This document shows, piece after piece, positions 9,222 to 20,004 of a stretch of 64,000 nt of DNA. Made by a program: the position numbers and the translations under genes. Under the pieces are notes generated by a model that was given only the letters and a program-made list of their open reading frames with translations, did no database searches and was not told the origin of the DNA. The number at the start of each line of letters is the position of its first letter. The stretch's first letter is position 1. The DNA comes from Ignavibacterium sp. GTDB lineage: Bacteria; Bacteroidota; Ignavibacteria; Ignavibacteriales; Ignavibacteriaceae. The stretch is from assembly GCF_025998815.1 (NCBI RefSeq), contig NZ_AP026678.1:62001-126000 (forward strand), read 5' to 3'.

Positions 9222-9791
9222 TTATTCCCATGAAGCTGTGTTTTTCAGAGCATCATTGTCAAGACTTCCAACCGTACCATATCCATCAGGATCTTCAATC
9301 AGGTATCTTGTACCTTTTACAATTTTCTTTTCCACTCGAAGAAGTTTGCCGGCTGGAGTAACAACAGAATCAACAGCTTCTGAGCTATCTATTCTGACGA
9401 TAAATCTTTGTTGAGATTTTGGAGTTTTGAATAAACTATCCGGAGTAAATTCTCCATGCGAAAGCTTTACAAAAGGATTAGAACTTTTGTTTGTTACAGG
9501 ATCAATTGAATTAACAATACTGTCAACGAATTTATCTGTTTTAACGAAATTAATAAGTGCATCAAGATTATCTGTAAAAGATCCGTTCTTCTTTTGCCAG
9601 AGAATTTCTGCTTGTTTTAGGTTTGTCATTCTAAGGCGAGCTTCTTTTTTATAATAAGCTTCTCTTTCCATAATTTCTTTTGGATCAATTATGGCAACTT
9701 TAATAAGTATAACAGTTAGTATTGCTATAACTGTATAAAGAGCAACATGAACATACCAGGGATCTTCATTAGTATGATTTGTAATGGACAT
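9222..9791 (-). CDS. Single-pass membrane protein of unknown function
   Basis: 189 residues. A short cytoplasmic N-terminus is followed by one strong transmembrane helix (about 15-34, HVALYTVIAILTVILIKVAI). Next comes a charged helical stretch (REAYYKKEARLRMTNLKQAEILW) and a soluble C-terminal domain ending in DPDGYGTVGSLDN. The helix-then-globular layout resembles pseudopilin-like or inner-membrane platform proteins, but no prepilin peptidase site is visible. It is co-oriented and closely spaced with the PilM-like gene downstream and the ComEA-like gene upstream. That hints at a small envelope or DNA-handling module; this is inference. Confidence 0.55.
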   Translation of the reverse strand: MSITNHTNEDPWYVHVALYTVIAILTVILIKVAIIDPKEIMEREAYYKKEARLRMTNLKQAEILWQKKNGSFTDNLDALINFVKTDKFVDSIVNSIDPVTNKSSNPFVKLSHGEFTPDSLFKTPKSQQRFIVRIDSSEAVDSVVTPAGKLLRVEKKIVKGTRYLIEDPDGYGTVGSLDNDALKNTASWE

Positions 9792-9814
9792 TTTACCTCC
9801 GGAATAATAATTTC

Positions 9815-10306
9815 TTAATCAATAAAAATGTAGTTAATAATTTTATCTAATTTTTTAGAACCAATTCCTTTTACTTTTAATAAGTCTTCAGGTTTCCGAA
9901 ATCTTCCAATTTTTTCCCGAAGTTCGATTATGTTTTTTGCTGTCGTTTCTCCGATTCCCGGAAGACTCATTAATTCCTGCTTTGTTGCCTTGTTTAGATT
10001 TATACTTTTTTCAGCAGGTAATTGCTTTGTATAAACATTATTAAAACTTTGTTTGTTAAAATCGAAAACTTCCTGCTTATAATCAACATTTTTATTTATT
10101 ATTTCTGAATTATTACCATCATTTTCATCCGAACTGAAAAAAATGCTGTCTATTTGAGCGTAATTATAAAAAGTAAGATCAGTTTTTTCGTTTATACCGA
10201 AAATAAATTTTATAAGAATACCAACAATTAAAGTCAGAATTAAAAATCCTGATATCTTTAATTCAGTTTGAGTAAGATTGAGTTTTTTCGAAAGTTTTTC
10301 AAACAT
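9815..10306 (-). CDS. ComEA-like helix-hairpin-helix protein
   Basis: 163 residues with one transmembrane helix (about 18-37, ISGFLILTLIVGILIKFIFG), a low-complexity linker and a C-terminal double helix-hairpin-helix DNA-binding domain (about 103-163). The domain shows both hairpins: LMSLPGIGETTAKNIIELRE and LLKVKGIGSKKLDKIINYI. This is the ComEA family, which binds incoming double-stranded DNA at the cell surface during transformation. Many bacteria carry such proteins without proven competence. It starts 4 bp after the dnaJ stop, so it is probably cotranscribed with the chaperone operon. Confidence 0.85.
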   Translation of the reverse strand: MFEKLSKKLNLTQTELKISGFLILTLIVGILIKFIFGINEKTDLTFYNYAQIDSIFFSSDENDGNNSEIINKNVDYKQEVFDFNKQSFNNVYTKQLPAEKSINLNKATKQELMSLPGIGETTAKNIIELREKIGRFRKPEDLLKVKGIGSKKLDKIINYIFID

Positions 10307-10310
10307 AAAA

Positions 10311-12052
<1,742 letters not shown>

Positions 12053-12067
12053 ATCTTAAACCTCCTT

Positions 12068-13126
12068 TTATCTCTTATTACCTTTCAAAAATTCAGAAAG
12101 TATTTCTGAAATATATGCTACAATCGAAACAATTTTTGAATATTCCATTCTCTTTGGACCAATTATTCCAAGCACTCCTTTTATATCACCAAAATCATAT
12201 TCCTTTGTAATCAAACTATACTCTTTAAGTTTTTCGTCTTCATTTTCACTTCCAATTGTGATTACTATATCATTCTTAACATCACTTCTTTGTTTTTCAA
12301 GTATATGAATAATTATATCTTTGTTCTCAATAAGTTCCACAACACTCTGGAATTTTTCCGGATTCTCAAACTCTGGCTGATGAATAATATTTGTTGCACC
12401 AGTTACAACAATTTTATCATCTTTCTTAATATCGGTGAAGACTTTATCTGCTGAGTCAAAGAATAATCTGATAATTGGTTTTTCTTCCGACTCAACATCT
12501 GCAAACCTTTCTTTAAAAGTATTACGGATTTCTTCAAAAGTTAATCCGCTAAGTTTTTCATTAAGTTTAGATTCTACTGATTCAAGTACTGAAGGATTAA
12601 CTTCAAAATCCATTTCAAGAGTAATTGTTTTTATTATTCCGGAAGTTACAGCAACAATTACCAGTAAACGATTTGATGAAAGCTCAACTAATTGGATTTT
12701 ATTCAATATCGCTTTATCCAAAGTCGGATAGGACACGCAAGCAATCTGATGTGTAACTGTGCTTAGAATTTTTGAGGCAATTTTTAGTAAATCATCAGGT
12801 TCTTCTGCCTGATTTTCGAGTGATTTTGCAATTAAATCTTTTTCTTCCTCTTTAAGATTTTGAATTTCCATCAGAGAATCGACATAATAACGATAACCTT
12901 TATCAGTTGGAACTCTTCCGGCTGAAGTATGTGGATGATTGATGTAACCCGACTCTTCCAAATCAGCCATAACATTTCTTATCGTAGCCGGAGAAAAACC
13001 CACTTCATATTTTTTTGCAATATAGCGCGAACCAACCGGAGCAGCAGTCAGAATAAACTGCTGAACGATTGAACGAAGTATCAGCTTTTCTCTTTCATTT
13101 AGTTCTTCGTGAACAATTTTCATCAT
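12068..13126 (-). CDS. hrcA: Heat-inducible transcription repressor HrcA
   Basis: HrcA represses class I heat-shock genes by binding CIRCE elements. The 352-residue length is normal. The N-terminal winged helix (about 8-75) includes VGSRYIAKKYEVGFSPATIR and NVMADLEESGYI, followed by the hallmark HPHTSAGRVPTDKGYRYYV. The GAF-like and dimerisation domains follow and end with GVLGIIGPKRMEYSKIV. It heads the hrcA-grpE-dnaJ operon. I could not find a TTAGCACTC/GAGTGCTAA inverted repeat in the 139 bp upstream, so autoregulation through a standard CIRCE is not supported here. Confidence 0.97.
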   Translation of the reverse strand: MMKIVHEELNEREKLILRSIVQQFILTAAPVGSRYIAKKYEVGFSPATIRNVMADLEESGYINHPHTSAGRVPTDKGYRYYVDSLMEIQNLKEEEKDLIAKSLENQAEEPDDLLKIASKILSTVTHQIACVSYPTLDKAILNKIQLVELSSNRLLVIVAVTSGIIKTITLEMDFEVNPSVLESVESKLNEKLSGLTFEEIRNTFKERFADVESEEKPIIRLFFDSADKVFTDIKKDDKIVVTGATNIIHQPEFENPEKFQSVVELIENKDIIIHILEKQRSDVKNDIVITIGSENEDEKLKEYSLITKEYDFGDIKGVLGIIGPKRMEYSKIVSIVAYISEILSEFLKGNKR

Positions 13127-13148
13127 AATATCTTCTAAATTAGGTGCG

Positions 13149-13156
13149 CAAATATA
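13149..13156 (-). promoter_or_regulatory. Candidate -7 promoter element of the hrcA operon
   Basis: Read on the minus strand this is TATATTTG, an exact match to the Bacteroidota -7 consensus TAnnTTTG, 22 bp upstream of the hrcA start. No TTG is seen at the expected -33 distance, so the call rests on the -7 box and its position only. Confidence 0.4.
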
Positions 13157-13265
13157 TCAATAAATGGCAAAAATTTCTGTGGTGAAATTCTCTCTGTTCA
13201 GTTGATGATTGATTTAAAAAACTTTGTAATTCACTACTGTTAATAGTAATTTTTCAAACAAAAAT

Positions 13266-14273
13266 ATGGAGAAAAATTTGTCAGAAACTTATAAATCCGC
13301 TGGTGTTGATATCCTTGCAGGCGATAAGACGATTGAAAAGATAAAAGGATTCGCAAAATCTACATTCAATAAAAATGTTTTGTCAGATATCGGGCTTTTC
13401 GGTGGATTTTATGAACTCGATTTAACTGGTTATAAAAATCCTGTTCTGGTTTCCAGCGTTGACGGAGTAGGCACCAAACTAAAAATTGCTTTCGAAATGG
13501 ATAAACACGATACTATCGGACAGGATTTGGTAAACCATTGCGTTAACGATATTGCTGTCTGTGGTGCCGAACCTCTTTTCTTTTTGGATTATTACGCAAC
13601 CGGAAAATTAAATCCTGATAAAGCCGCAAAAGTGATCGAAGGGTTCTCAATTGCCTGTAAAGAAAATGGTTGTGCACTCATTGGTGGTGAAACTGCTGAA
13701 ATGCCCGGCTTTTATCAGGGCGAGGATTATGATGTTTCGGGAACAATTGTTGGAATTGTTGAGAAAGGAAAAATTATAAACGGTTCAAAAATTCAAAAAG
13801 GCGATGTACTAATCGGAATAACCTCAAATGGACTTCATACCAATGGTTATTCTCTTGCGAGAAAAGTGTTGCTTGAAAAATTTAAACTTGATCAGTACTT
13901 CGATGAATTAGGTCATACACTTGGCGAAGAACTTCTAAGAGTTCATAAATCTTATTTGAAGTTGATTAAAGAACTCAAATCTAAAGTTGAAGTAAAAGGT
14001 TTATCTCATATAACAGGCGGAGGAATTATTGGAAATACAAAACGTATAATTCCTGAAGGACTTTCTCTAAATGTTCATTGGGGCAATTGGGAAATGCCTG
14101 CAATTTTCAAACTGATTATGAACACTGGAAATGTTCCTGTTGAAGAGATGAGAAATGTTTTTAATCTGGGAATTGGTTTGGTTGTTATAGTTTCACCAAA
14201 ACAGGAAAGATTAACTTTTGAGATTGCTCACGAAATGAAAGAACATGCATTGCACATCGGAGAGGTAGTTTGA
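13266..14273 (+). CDS. purM: Phosphoribosylformylglycinamidine cyclo-ligase (AIR synthetase)
   Basis: PurM closes the imidazole ring in purine synthesis, using ATP to make AIR from FGAM. It has 335 residues, the standard length. Recognisable are SYxxAGVD-like YKSAGVDILAG at the N-terminus, SSVDGVGTKLKIA, GQDLVNHCVNDIAVCGAEPLFF, GCALIGGETAEMPGFY and SHITGGGIIGN. These are the ATP- and substrate-binding loops of the PurM/PurL/SelD fold. It is divergent from hrcA and is followed after 3 bp by the TatD-radical SAM fusion, so they are likely cotranscribed. No purine riboswitch is seen upstream. Confidence 0.97.
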   Translation: MEKNLSETYKSAGVDILAGDKTIEKIKGFAKSTFNKNVLSDIGLFGGFYELDLTGYKNPVLVSSVDGVGTKLKIAFEMDKHDTIGQDLVNHCVNDIAVCGAEPLFFLDYYATGKLNPDKAAKVIEGFSIACKENGCALIGGETAEMPGFYQGEDYDVSGTIVGIVEKGKIINGSKIQKGDVLIGITSNGLHTNGYSLARKVLLEKFKLDQYFDELGHTLGEELLRVHKSYLKLIKELKSKVEVKGLSHITGGGIIGNTKRIIPEGLSLNVHWGNWEMPAIFKLIMNTGNVPVEEMRNVFNLGIGLVVIVSPKQERLTFEIAHEMKEHALHIGEVV

Positions 14274-14276
14274 TTT

Positions 14277-15638
14277 ATGTTCGTAGATACTCACGCACAT
14301 CTTTTTTATGAGAACTTTAAAAATGATTTGGATGAAGTTATAAAGCGTGCAAAAGAAAATGGTGTTGATTACATTCTCGTTCCTGCCACTGACATCAAAA
14401 CTGCTGAAGAAACACTTAAACTTTGTGATAATTACGATTTCATTTACGCTGCAGTTGGAGTTCATCCTCACGACACCAAAGATTGGGATGATTCCTTACT
14501 CAGTAAAATTGAACAGCTTGCAAAGAATCCCAAAGTTGTTGCAATAGGTGAAATAGGCTTGGATTATTACTATGATTTTTCACCCAGGACACAGCAAATA
14601 AAAGCATTCCGATCTCAAATAGAACTTGCGCTTAAACTTGAATTACCTGTCATCATTCATAATCGTGATTCTGATGAGGATATGATGGAAATAATTTCAT
14701 CATATTGTTCAACAGGATTGAAAGCACACTTCCATTGTTTCAATGCTTCACTTAACGATGCAATTGAGTACATGAAAATGAATCACTTTATTTCTTTCAC
14801 AGGAAATATCACATTTAAAAAAAGTGATCAACTGAGGAATATTCTGAAGCTCATTGATCTTAACCATTTGTTGCTTGAAACTGATTCACCATTTATGACA
14901 CCGGTTCCACATCGTGGAAAGAGAAATGAACCGGCATTCGTAAAACTTGTTGCGGAAAAAATAGCAGAAGTTCACAATACACCGGTTGAGGATATCTCAA
15001 GAATAACTTCACTGAATGCTTTCAGAATGTTTGGAATAGGAAGTAAACCAAAAGTGAGTTTTACTTACAAACTTGGTAATTCACTTTACATAAATGTAAC
15101 CAACCGATGCAATGCTGATTGTGTTTTCTGCAGAAGAAAAGAGGATCCTTTTTTAAGAGGATATAATCTTGGTATGACAAAATCGGAAGAGCCTGGCGCA
15201 GATGTTTATATAAAAGAAATCGGCGATCCCAAACAATATGATGAAATTGTATTTTGTGGCTATGGTGAGCCAACAATTCGTTGGGACTTAGTTAAAGAAA
15301 TTGCCAGATATGTTAAAGAGCATGGCGGAAAGACAAGATTGAATACAAATGGTCACGGAAATTTTATTAATCGACGCGATATAACACCTGAAATGAAAGG
15401 ATTGATTGATGTTGTGTCAATTAGCTTCAATACTTTTAATCCAAGACAATATGCCGAGATAATGCGAGTAGATGAATTGCATTTTTATGAAATGCTCGAC
15501 TTCGCAAAGAAGTGCAAACCATTTGTAGAAAAAGTTGTAATGACTGTAGTTGATTTTGATGAAATTGAAATTGAAAAAGCAAAGAAAGTCGTTGAAGAAG
15601 AAATTGGTGCCGAATTCAGAGTACGGCATTATTTCTAA
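14277..15638 (+). CDS. TatD-family nuclease fused to a TatD-linked radical SAM domain
   Basis: 453 residues made of two enzymes in one chain. Residues 1-255 are a complete TatD metal-dependent deoxyribonuclease. Metal ligands are visible as DTHAH (His6, His8), GEIGLDY (Glu92), IIHNRD (His128), HFHCF (His153) and ETDSPF (Asp203). Residues about 262-453 are a short radical SAM domain with the [4Fe-4S] motif CNADCVFC (Cys278, Cys282, Cys285) followed by FCGYGEPT. This matches the TatD-associated radical SAM family, usually a separate neighbouring gene. The frame is open throughout with no sign of sequencing error. The substrate of the radical SAM half is unknown; the fusion implies it acts with the nuclease. 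Confidence 0.9.
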   Translation: MFVDTHAHLFYENFKNDLDEVIKRAKENGVDYILVPATDIKTAEETLKLCDNYDFIYAAVGVHPHDTKDWDDSLLSKIEQLAKNPKVVAIGEIGLDYYYDFSPRTQQIKAFRSQIELALKLELPVIIHNRDSDEDMMEIISSYCSTGLKAHFHCFNASLNDAIEYMKMNHFISFTGNITFKKSDQLRNILKLIDLNHLLLETDSPFMTPVPHRGKRNEPAFVKLVAEKIAEVHNTPVEDISRITSLNAFRMFGIGSKPKVSFTYKLGNSLYINVTNRCNADCVFCRRKEDPFLRGYNLGMTKSEEPGADVYIKEIGDPKQYDEIVFCGYGEPTIRWDLVKEIARYVKEHGGKTRLNTNGHGNFINRRDITPEMKGLIDVVSISFNTFNPRQYAEIMRVDELHFYEMLDFAKKCKPFVEKVVMTVVDFDEIEIEKAKKVVEEEIGAEFRVRHYF

Positions 15639-15670
15639 AAATCAAATTTTATGATACTGTCTGAAACATT

Positions 15671-15705
15671 TAATTAGTGTCAATTAGTGAAATTCGTGGC
15701 TAATA
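15671..15705. repeat. Iterated-word intergenic repeat (AATTAGTG type)
   Basis: The gap between the TatD fusion and dacB contains TTAGTG-type words in series (AATTAGTGTCAATTAGTGAA, then ATTCGTGGCTAA). It is the same style of short iterated-word repeat seen in several gaps of the citrate cluster, with different words. No coding potential. Confidence 0.45.
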
Positions 15706-15725
15706 ATCATTGAACAGAAAAAATT

Positions 15726-17084
15726 ATGCTTAATAAACTACTGTTTTCTTTTCTGATAATAACTATCTCCTTCCCTCAATCCTTATCGACAAAGCTCAAT
15801 AAAATAATCGGGAATAAATTTTTTGATACTTGTTTAGTTGCTGTTCAGGTTGAGGATCTTACCGGAAATAAAACTTTATTCAAAAAAAACGAAAAGATGC
15901 TTCTTCGACCAGCTTCAAACATGAAAATTTTAACAAGTGCTGCCGGATTGATTTTTCTTGGAGAAAATTATGAGTTCACTACCCGACTTTATTATGACGG
16001 ATACATATCTAACGACACATTGAATGGAAATCTATACTTTGAAGGAGGTTGCGATCCTGATTTTACAACAAATGATTTTTATCATTTTCTAAATTCTATT
16101 CAAGAAAAAAATATCAGACATGTAAACGGAAATATTTTTGGCGATATTTCATTCAAAGATTCTTTGTATTGGGGAAAAGGTTGGATGTGGGACGATGATC
16201 CGTCATCAGACGCTCCACGATTAAGTGCTCTTAATCTTAATGATAATTGTGTTACGATCGTGACTTCAGAGAATACAATCGGGTTATATCCGAAAACAAA
16301 TTTTGTAGATTTAATTTTTAATGAAAAGGACTCCGTTTTTTCAGTTAGCCGTGATTGGCTTAATGGAACAAATAAAATTTTAATAAATGGAAAATCAAAC
16401 TATATTGATTCAATCAAAGTGAACATCATAAATCCGGAAAAATATTTTCTGACGGTCTTCAGAGAAATTCTGGATTCAAATGGAATTTCAGTCTCAGGAG
16501 AAATTGGATTGAGGAAGGTAAATGAAAACAGCAAGCTTCTTGAATCATTTAAAAGAAAATATTCAGATGTGATAATTAATCTGAATAAGAATAGCGATAA
16601 TCTTAGCGCTGAGATGACTTTGTATGCTTTGTCAGAAAAATATTTTGGAAAACCTGCTTCAGCCGACAGCGGGTTAAAAATGATTAAAACACTTATTGAT
16701 TCTCTGGGATTAAATTCAGAGAATTATCGCTTAGTGGATGGTTCCGGAGTTTCACATTATAATGTTATCAGCGCAGAGCTGATTGTGAAATCATTAAAAT
16801 ATATTTATCAGAAATATCCGGATTGGTTCAAGATACTTTATGATTCTTTTCCTGTTGCCGGAGTTGATGGTACTTTGGAAAACAGAATGAAGCTTTCTAA
16901 CGCAGTTAATAATGTTCATGCTAAAACCGGCACATTGACTGGTGTAAGTTGTCTTTCAGGATATGTTACAACAAGAAGAAATCATCTGCTGGCATTTTCA
17001 ATAATGATGCAGAATTTTGTCGGCTCTTCCAAACGAGCAAGAGATTTTCAGGATAAAATTTGCGAAATATTGAGTAATTATTAA
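15726..17084 (+). CDS. dacB: D-alanyl-D-alanine carboxypeptidase/endopeptidase (PBP4 family, S13)
   Basis: A periplasmic class C penicillin-binding protein that trims or cleaves peptidoglycan peptides. It has 452 residues. A signal peptide (about 1-21) is followed by the SxxK motif SNMK (Ser64, Lys67) in LLRPASNMKILTSAAG. A large insertion comes next, as is typical of the DacB family. The SxN-type region lies near VDGSGVSHYN and the KTG motif is in HAKTGTLTG near the C-terminus. All three catalytic motifs are present. It is followed 18 bp later by prmA. Confidence 0.93.
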   Translation: MLNKLLFSFLIITISFPQSLSTKLNKIIGNKFFDTCLVAVQVEDLTGNKTLFKKNEKMLLRPASNMKILTSAAGLIFLGENYEFTTRLYYDGYISNDTLNGNLYFEGGCDPDFTTNDFYHFLNSIQEKNIRHVNGNIFGDISFKDSLYWGKGWMWDDDPSSDAPRLSALNLNDNCVTIVTSENTIGLYPKTNFVDLIFNEKDSVFSVSRDWLNGTNKILINGKSNYIDSIKVNIINPEKYFLTVFREILDSNGISVSGEIGLRKVNENSKLLESFKRKYSDVIINLNKNSDNLSAEMTLYALSEKYFGKPASADSGLKMIKTLIDSLGLNSENYRLVDGSGVSHYNVISAELIVKSLKYIYQKYPDWFKILYDSFPVAGVDGTLENRMKLSNAVNNVHAKTGTLTGVSCLSGYVTTRRNHLLAFSIMMQNFVGSSKRARDFQDKICEILSNY

Positions 17085-17102
17085 TTCGATAAAAACAGTT
17101 TT

Positions 17103-17948
17103 ATGAAAAAATCCTATAAAGAATTTCTAATCACTTCAGAACCATTAAATGCAGAGATACTCTCTTCAGTACTTTGGGAATTGAATATTGATGGTATCAG
17201 TGAAGAGATAAACTGTATCAAAGTATTCACGCAGGACCAAAGCATCACTGAAGACGAAATAAAAAATGCTTTGGAGGAATTAAGAAAAAATAATTTGATT
17301 CGAACTTATTATGTTCAGGAAAATGTTCTGCATGAAAAGAACTGGAACGAAGAATGGGAAAAGAGCAGGGAAGTTTTACACATAACGGATAAGATTGTAA
17401 TCAAACCAACTTTTAAAGAATATGAATCGGGTAAAGATGAAATTGTAATCACACTTGATCCCAAAATGTCATTTGGAACAGGTGATCACGCAACAACAAA
17501 AATATGTGTGAAGTTTTTGGAAAAATATCTTCAACCAAATTCGAATGTACTTGATGTTGGTTCCGGGACAGCAATTCTCAGTATTGTTGCAGCAAAACTT
17601 GGTGCCTCGAAAGTTATTGCATTTGATATTGATGAATGGTCTCTGCTAAACGGGAAAGAAAATGTTAAACTTAATTCAGTGGATAATATTGTTGATGTCA
17701 GAATGTGTGAATTAAAAGATATAGCAGAAAGAAATTTTGATCTTATCGTAGCAAATATTCAACGAAATATTTTAGTTGAACTTGCTGAAGAAATAAATAA
17801 CAGGTTAAGTAAAAATGGTATTTTAATCCTTTCCGGTCTACTTGAGAGTGATCGTCAAATCATAACAGAAAAATATTCTGAGCTCGGTTTTAGTGAAGTT
17901 GATTTTATGCAATTGGATGAGTGGATAGGAATTGTTTTCAGAAAATAA
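17103..17948 (+). CDS. prmA: Ribosomal protein L11 methyltransferase
   Basis: PrmA trimethylates ribosomal protein L11 at lysines and its N-terminus, using SAM. The 281-residue length fits. An N-terminal L11-binding domain (about 1-95) is followed by the Rossmann methyltransferase domain with DPKMSFGTGDHATT, the SAM loop LDVGSGTAILSI and the active-site strand LIVANIQRNILVEL. The chain ends EWIGIVFRK, also typical. A hairpin after the stop probably ends transcription. Confidence 0.95.
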   Translation: MKKSYKEFLITSEPLNAEILSSVLWELNIDGISEEINCIKVFTQDQSITEDEIKNALEELRKNNLIRTYYVQENVLHEKNWNEEWEKSREVLHITDKIVIKPTFKEYESGKDEIVITLDPKMSFGTGDHATTKICVKFLEKYLQPNSNVLDVGSGTAILSIVAAKLGASKVIAFDIDEWSLLNGKENVKLNSVDNIVDVRMCELKDIAERNFDLIVANIQRNILVELAEEINNRLSKNGILILSGLLESDRQIITEKYSELGFSEVDFMQLDEWIGIVFRK

Positions 17949-17962
17949 GTTTGGAATAAATT

Positions 17963-17996
17963 TGTGCAGAGACTTGTTATGGCAAGTCTCTACACA
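17963..17996. terminator. Bidirectional hairpin between convergent genes (dispersed palindrome, copy 1)
   Basis: A 14-bp inverted repeat with one mismatch: left arm TGTGCAGAGACTTG, six-base loop, right arm CAAGTCTCTACACA. It lies between the convergent prmA and amidohydrolase genes, where a bidirectional terminator is expected. The same core recurs as a perfect palindrome at 28877-28904, also between convergent genes. Confidence 0.6.
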
Positions 17997-18028
17997 TTGC
18001 ATCTCTAAAAACAAAATGAGAATGAAAT

Positions 18029-19675
18029 TTATTTCCTGTAAATAATCTTTCCGTCAAAAACTGTCATTACAACTTCTGCATCTTTAATCTCAACAGGGTC
18101 TATTGTTAGAATATCGTCACTCAAAACAATTAAATCAGCAAGCTTACCAACTTCAATACTACCTTTTATATTTTCTTCGAACGCTGCATAAGCTGAATTT
18201 AATGTATAACATTTAATTGCATCTTCAACCGAAATCTTTTGTTCGGGAATCCAACCATCTGGGTTTTTATCATCTAAAGTTCTTCTTGTAACTGCTGCAT
18301 AAAGTCCGAGCATCGGATTAAGTGGTGCAACATACCAGTCGGTTCCGAAACATAATTTTACACCAGCTTCGAGAAATGATTTAAATGGATAAGTGTATTT
18401 AATTCTTTCCGGACCAATTCTTTTTTCAGCCCAAACACCATCATCAATACAATGATATGGCTGAACTGAAGCAATTACTCCAAGCTTTGCAAATCTTGGT
18501 ATATCCTGAAATCTTACATGCTGTGCGTGTTCAATTCTGAATCTTCTATCCCACTCAGGATTTTCTTTTGTGATTTTTTCAAATAAATCAAGCATATAAG
18601 AGTTTGCTCTATCACCTATTGCATGAACCGAAAGTTGTAATCCATTTTTATCTGCATAGAGACACCATTTTTCCATACTGCCATCTGTAATTATATCCAT
18701 CGGTAAGCCAAATGTGGTTGTATCCTGATTGTACTTTTCAAAAAACCAGGCAGTGCTTGAGCCGAGTGAACCATCAGCAAAAGCTTTTAACGAACCCATT
18801 TTAATTAAGTCATCTCCGAAACCAACTTTAATCTTTCCTTCAACCAAGGATTTGTAATCAGCAATAGGCCAGCGGGTATAAATTCTGCAAGTTAATTTTC
18901 CTTCGCTCTTTGCTCTTTCAAATGCTTTCAGTGCATCAGCAAAAGTAATATCGTGAACACTTGTGATGCCTAATTTTTTTGCTTCATCAAGTGCAGCGAG
19001 CAATGCTTCATAATTTTCTTCGTCAGATGGTTCGGGAATTACACGATAAATCAGATTCATCGCATTGTCTTTAAGTACACCGGTTGGTTCGCCAGAAATA
19101 TCTTTTACTATCAATCCACCTTCGGGAGTTTCTGTCTCTTTTGTTATTCCAGCTAATTTTAATGCTAATGAATTTGCTACACCCATATGTCCATCAAGTC
19201 TTTCAACAAAAACAGGTTGGTCGGGAACTACTTCATCAATCATTTCCTTTGTGGGTAAATCTTTTACTTCCCAATTTTCATGATTCCAATAACCACCGGT
19301 AATCCATTTGCCGGGATGTTTTGCAGCATAATTTTTTAAGATGTTTTTAAATTCAGTTGTAGAGTTAGCTGGTCTTAAATCAATTCCGAGTAAATAAAAT
19401 CCACCTGAAACAAAATGAACATGATTATCAATAAATCCCGGAAGCATTAACTTACCTTTGAGATCAATTACTTCTGTTGAATTATCAATAAGTTTTTTAG
19501 CATCTGATGATGAGCCGACAAAAATAATTTTGTTACCTTCAACGACTACTGCTTCAGCTAAAGGTTGGTTGTCATTAACTGTATAGATTTTTCCGTTGAT
19601 AAATGCTTTTTTCATTTCTTGTGCCTGAAGAATTATTGATGAAAAAATAATTAGCAGAAAGAATAAATGTTTCAT
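18029..19675 (-). CDS. Exported YtcJ-type amidohydrolase
   Basis: A metal-dependent amidohydrolase of the amidohydrolase-3/YtcJ family, 548 residues from this start. I chose the ATG at 19675 because it begins a signal peptide (MKHLFFLLIIFSSIILQAQ) and has a GAGG sequence 9-12 bases upstream. A longer in-frame start at 19750 would bury the signal peptide. Seen are the metal motif GFIDNHVHF, the HAIGDRANS and RIEHAQHV segments, and the late FGTDWYV with the conserved Asp. The substrate is unknown; relatives act on N-acyl amino acids, formamides or aryl substrates. Convergent with prmA, divergent from the helicase. Confidence 0.86.
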   Translation of the reverse strand: MKHLFFLLIIFSSIILQAQEMKKAFINGKIYTVNDNQPLAEAVVVEGNKIIFVGSSSDAKKLIDNSTEVIDLKGKLMLPGFIDNHVHFVSGGFYLLGIDLRPANSTTEFKNILKNYAAKHPGKWITGGYWNHENWEVKDLPTKEMIDEVVPDQPVFVERLDGHMGVANSLALKLAGITKETETPEGGLIVKDISGEPTGVLKDNAMNLIYRVIPEPSDEENYEALLAALDEAKKLGITSVHDITFADALKAFERAKSEGKLTCRIYTRWPIADYKSLVEGKIKVGFGDDLIKMGSLKAFADGSLGSSTAWFFEKYNQDTTTFGLPMDIITDGSMEKWCLYADKNGLQLSVHAIGDRANSYMLDLFEKITKENPEWDRRFRIEHAQHVRFQDIPRFAKLGVIASVQPYHCIDDGVWAEKRIGPERIKYTYPFKSFLEAGVKLCFGTDWYVAPLNPMLGLYAAVTRRTLDDKNPDGWIPEQKISVEDAIKCYTLNSAYAAFEENIKGSIEVGKLADLIVLSDDILTIDPVEIKDAEVVMTVFDGKIIYRK

Positions 19676-20004
19676 TGTTAATACCTCGGGAATTTTATTT
19701 GAAAATATAATAAAGAATTCAGTTAATTGTTCAGATTGAATCTTTATCACAAATCCAATTATAGGAAATCATAATCTTTTACTTATCTTTGATGCGAGAA
19801 TTAAGTGATTTTACTTTTCCGAAGTAATTTCGGTTATTGAACATTTGACGATGTTCTGATTTCAAAAGCAAAATTTCCAGCCAGAAGCACTTTTAAGTAT
19901 TCTTGCCTACTTTATTCTTCACAAAAAAAATAGTTCGAATCAATCAGTATAAATAAATCTGCATAGATTCTTACTGAACATTAAAACATAAAAGAAAGAG
20001 AAAA
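19676..20004. other. Divergent intergenic region with possible long helicase leader
   Basis: A 329-bp gap between divergent genes. TATCTTTG at 19784-19791 matches TAnnTTTG on the plus strand, but without a -33 TTG. If used, it would give the DEAD-box mRNA a 5' leader of about 200 nt, as is common for cold-induced helicases. No other gene or RNA family is recognised. Confidence 0.35.

Noticed and set aside
13157-13265. Purine riboswitch upstream of purM
   Set aside because: No conserved purine-aptamer core or terminator hairpin is visible; the gap is short and AT-rich.
19676-19750. Longer N-terminus for the amidohydrolase
   Set aside because: It would place 25 residues before a clear signal peptide; the ATG at 19675 has its own ribosome-binding sequence.
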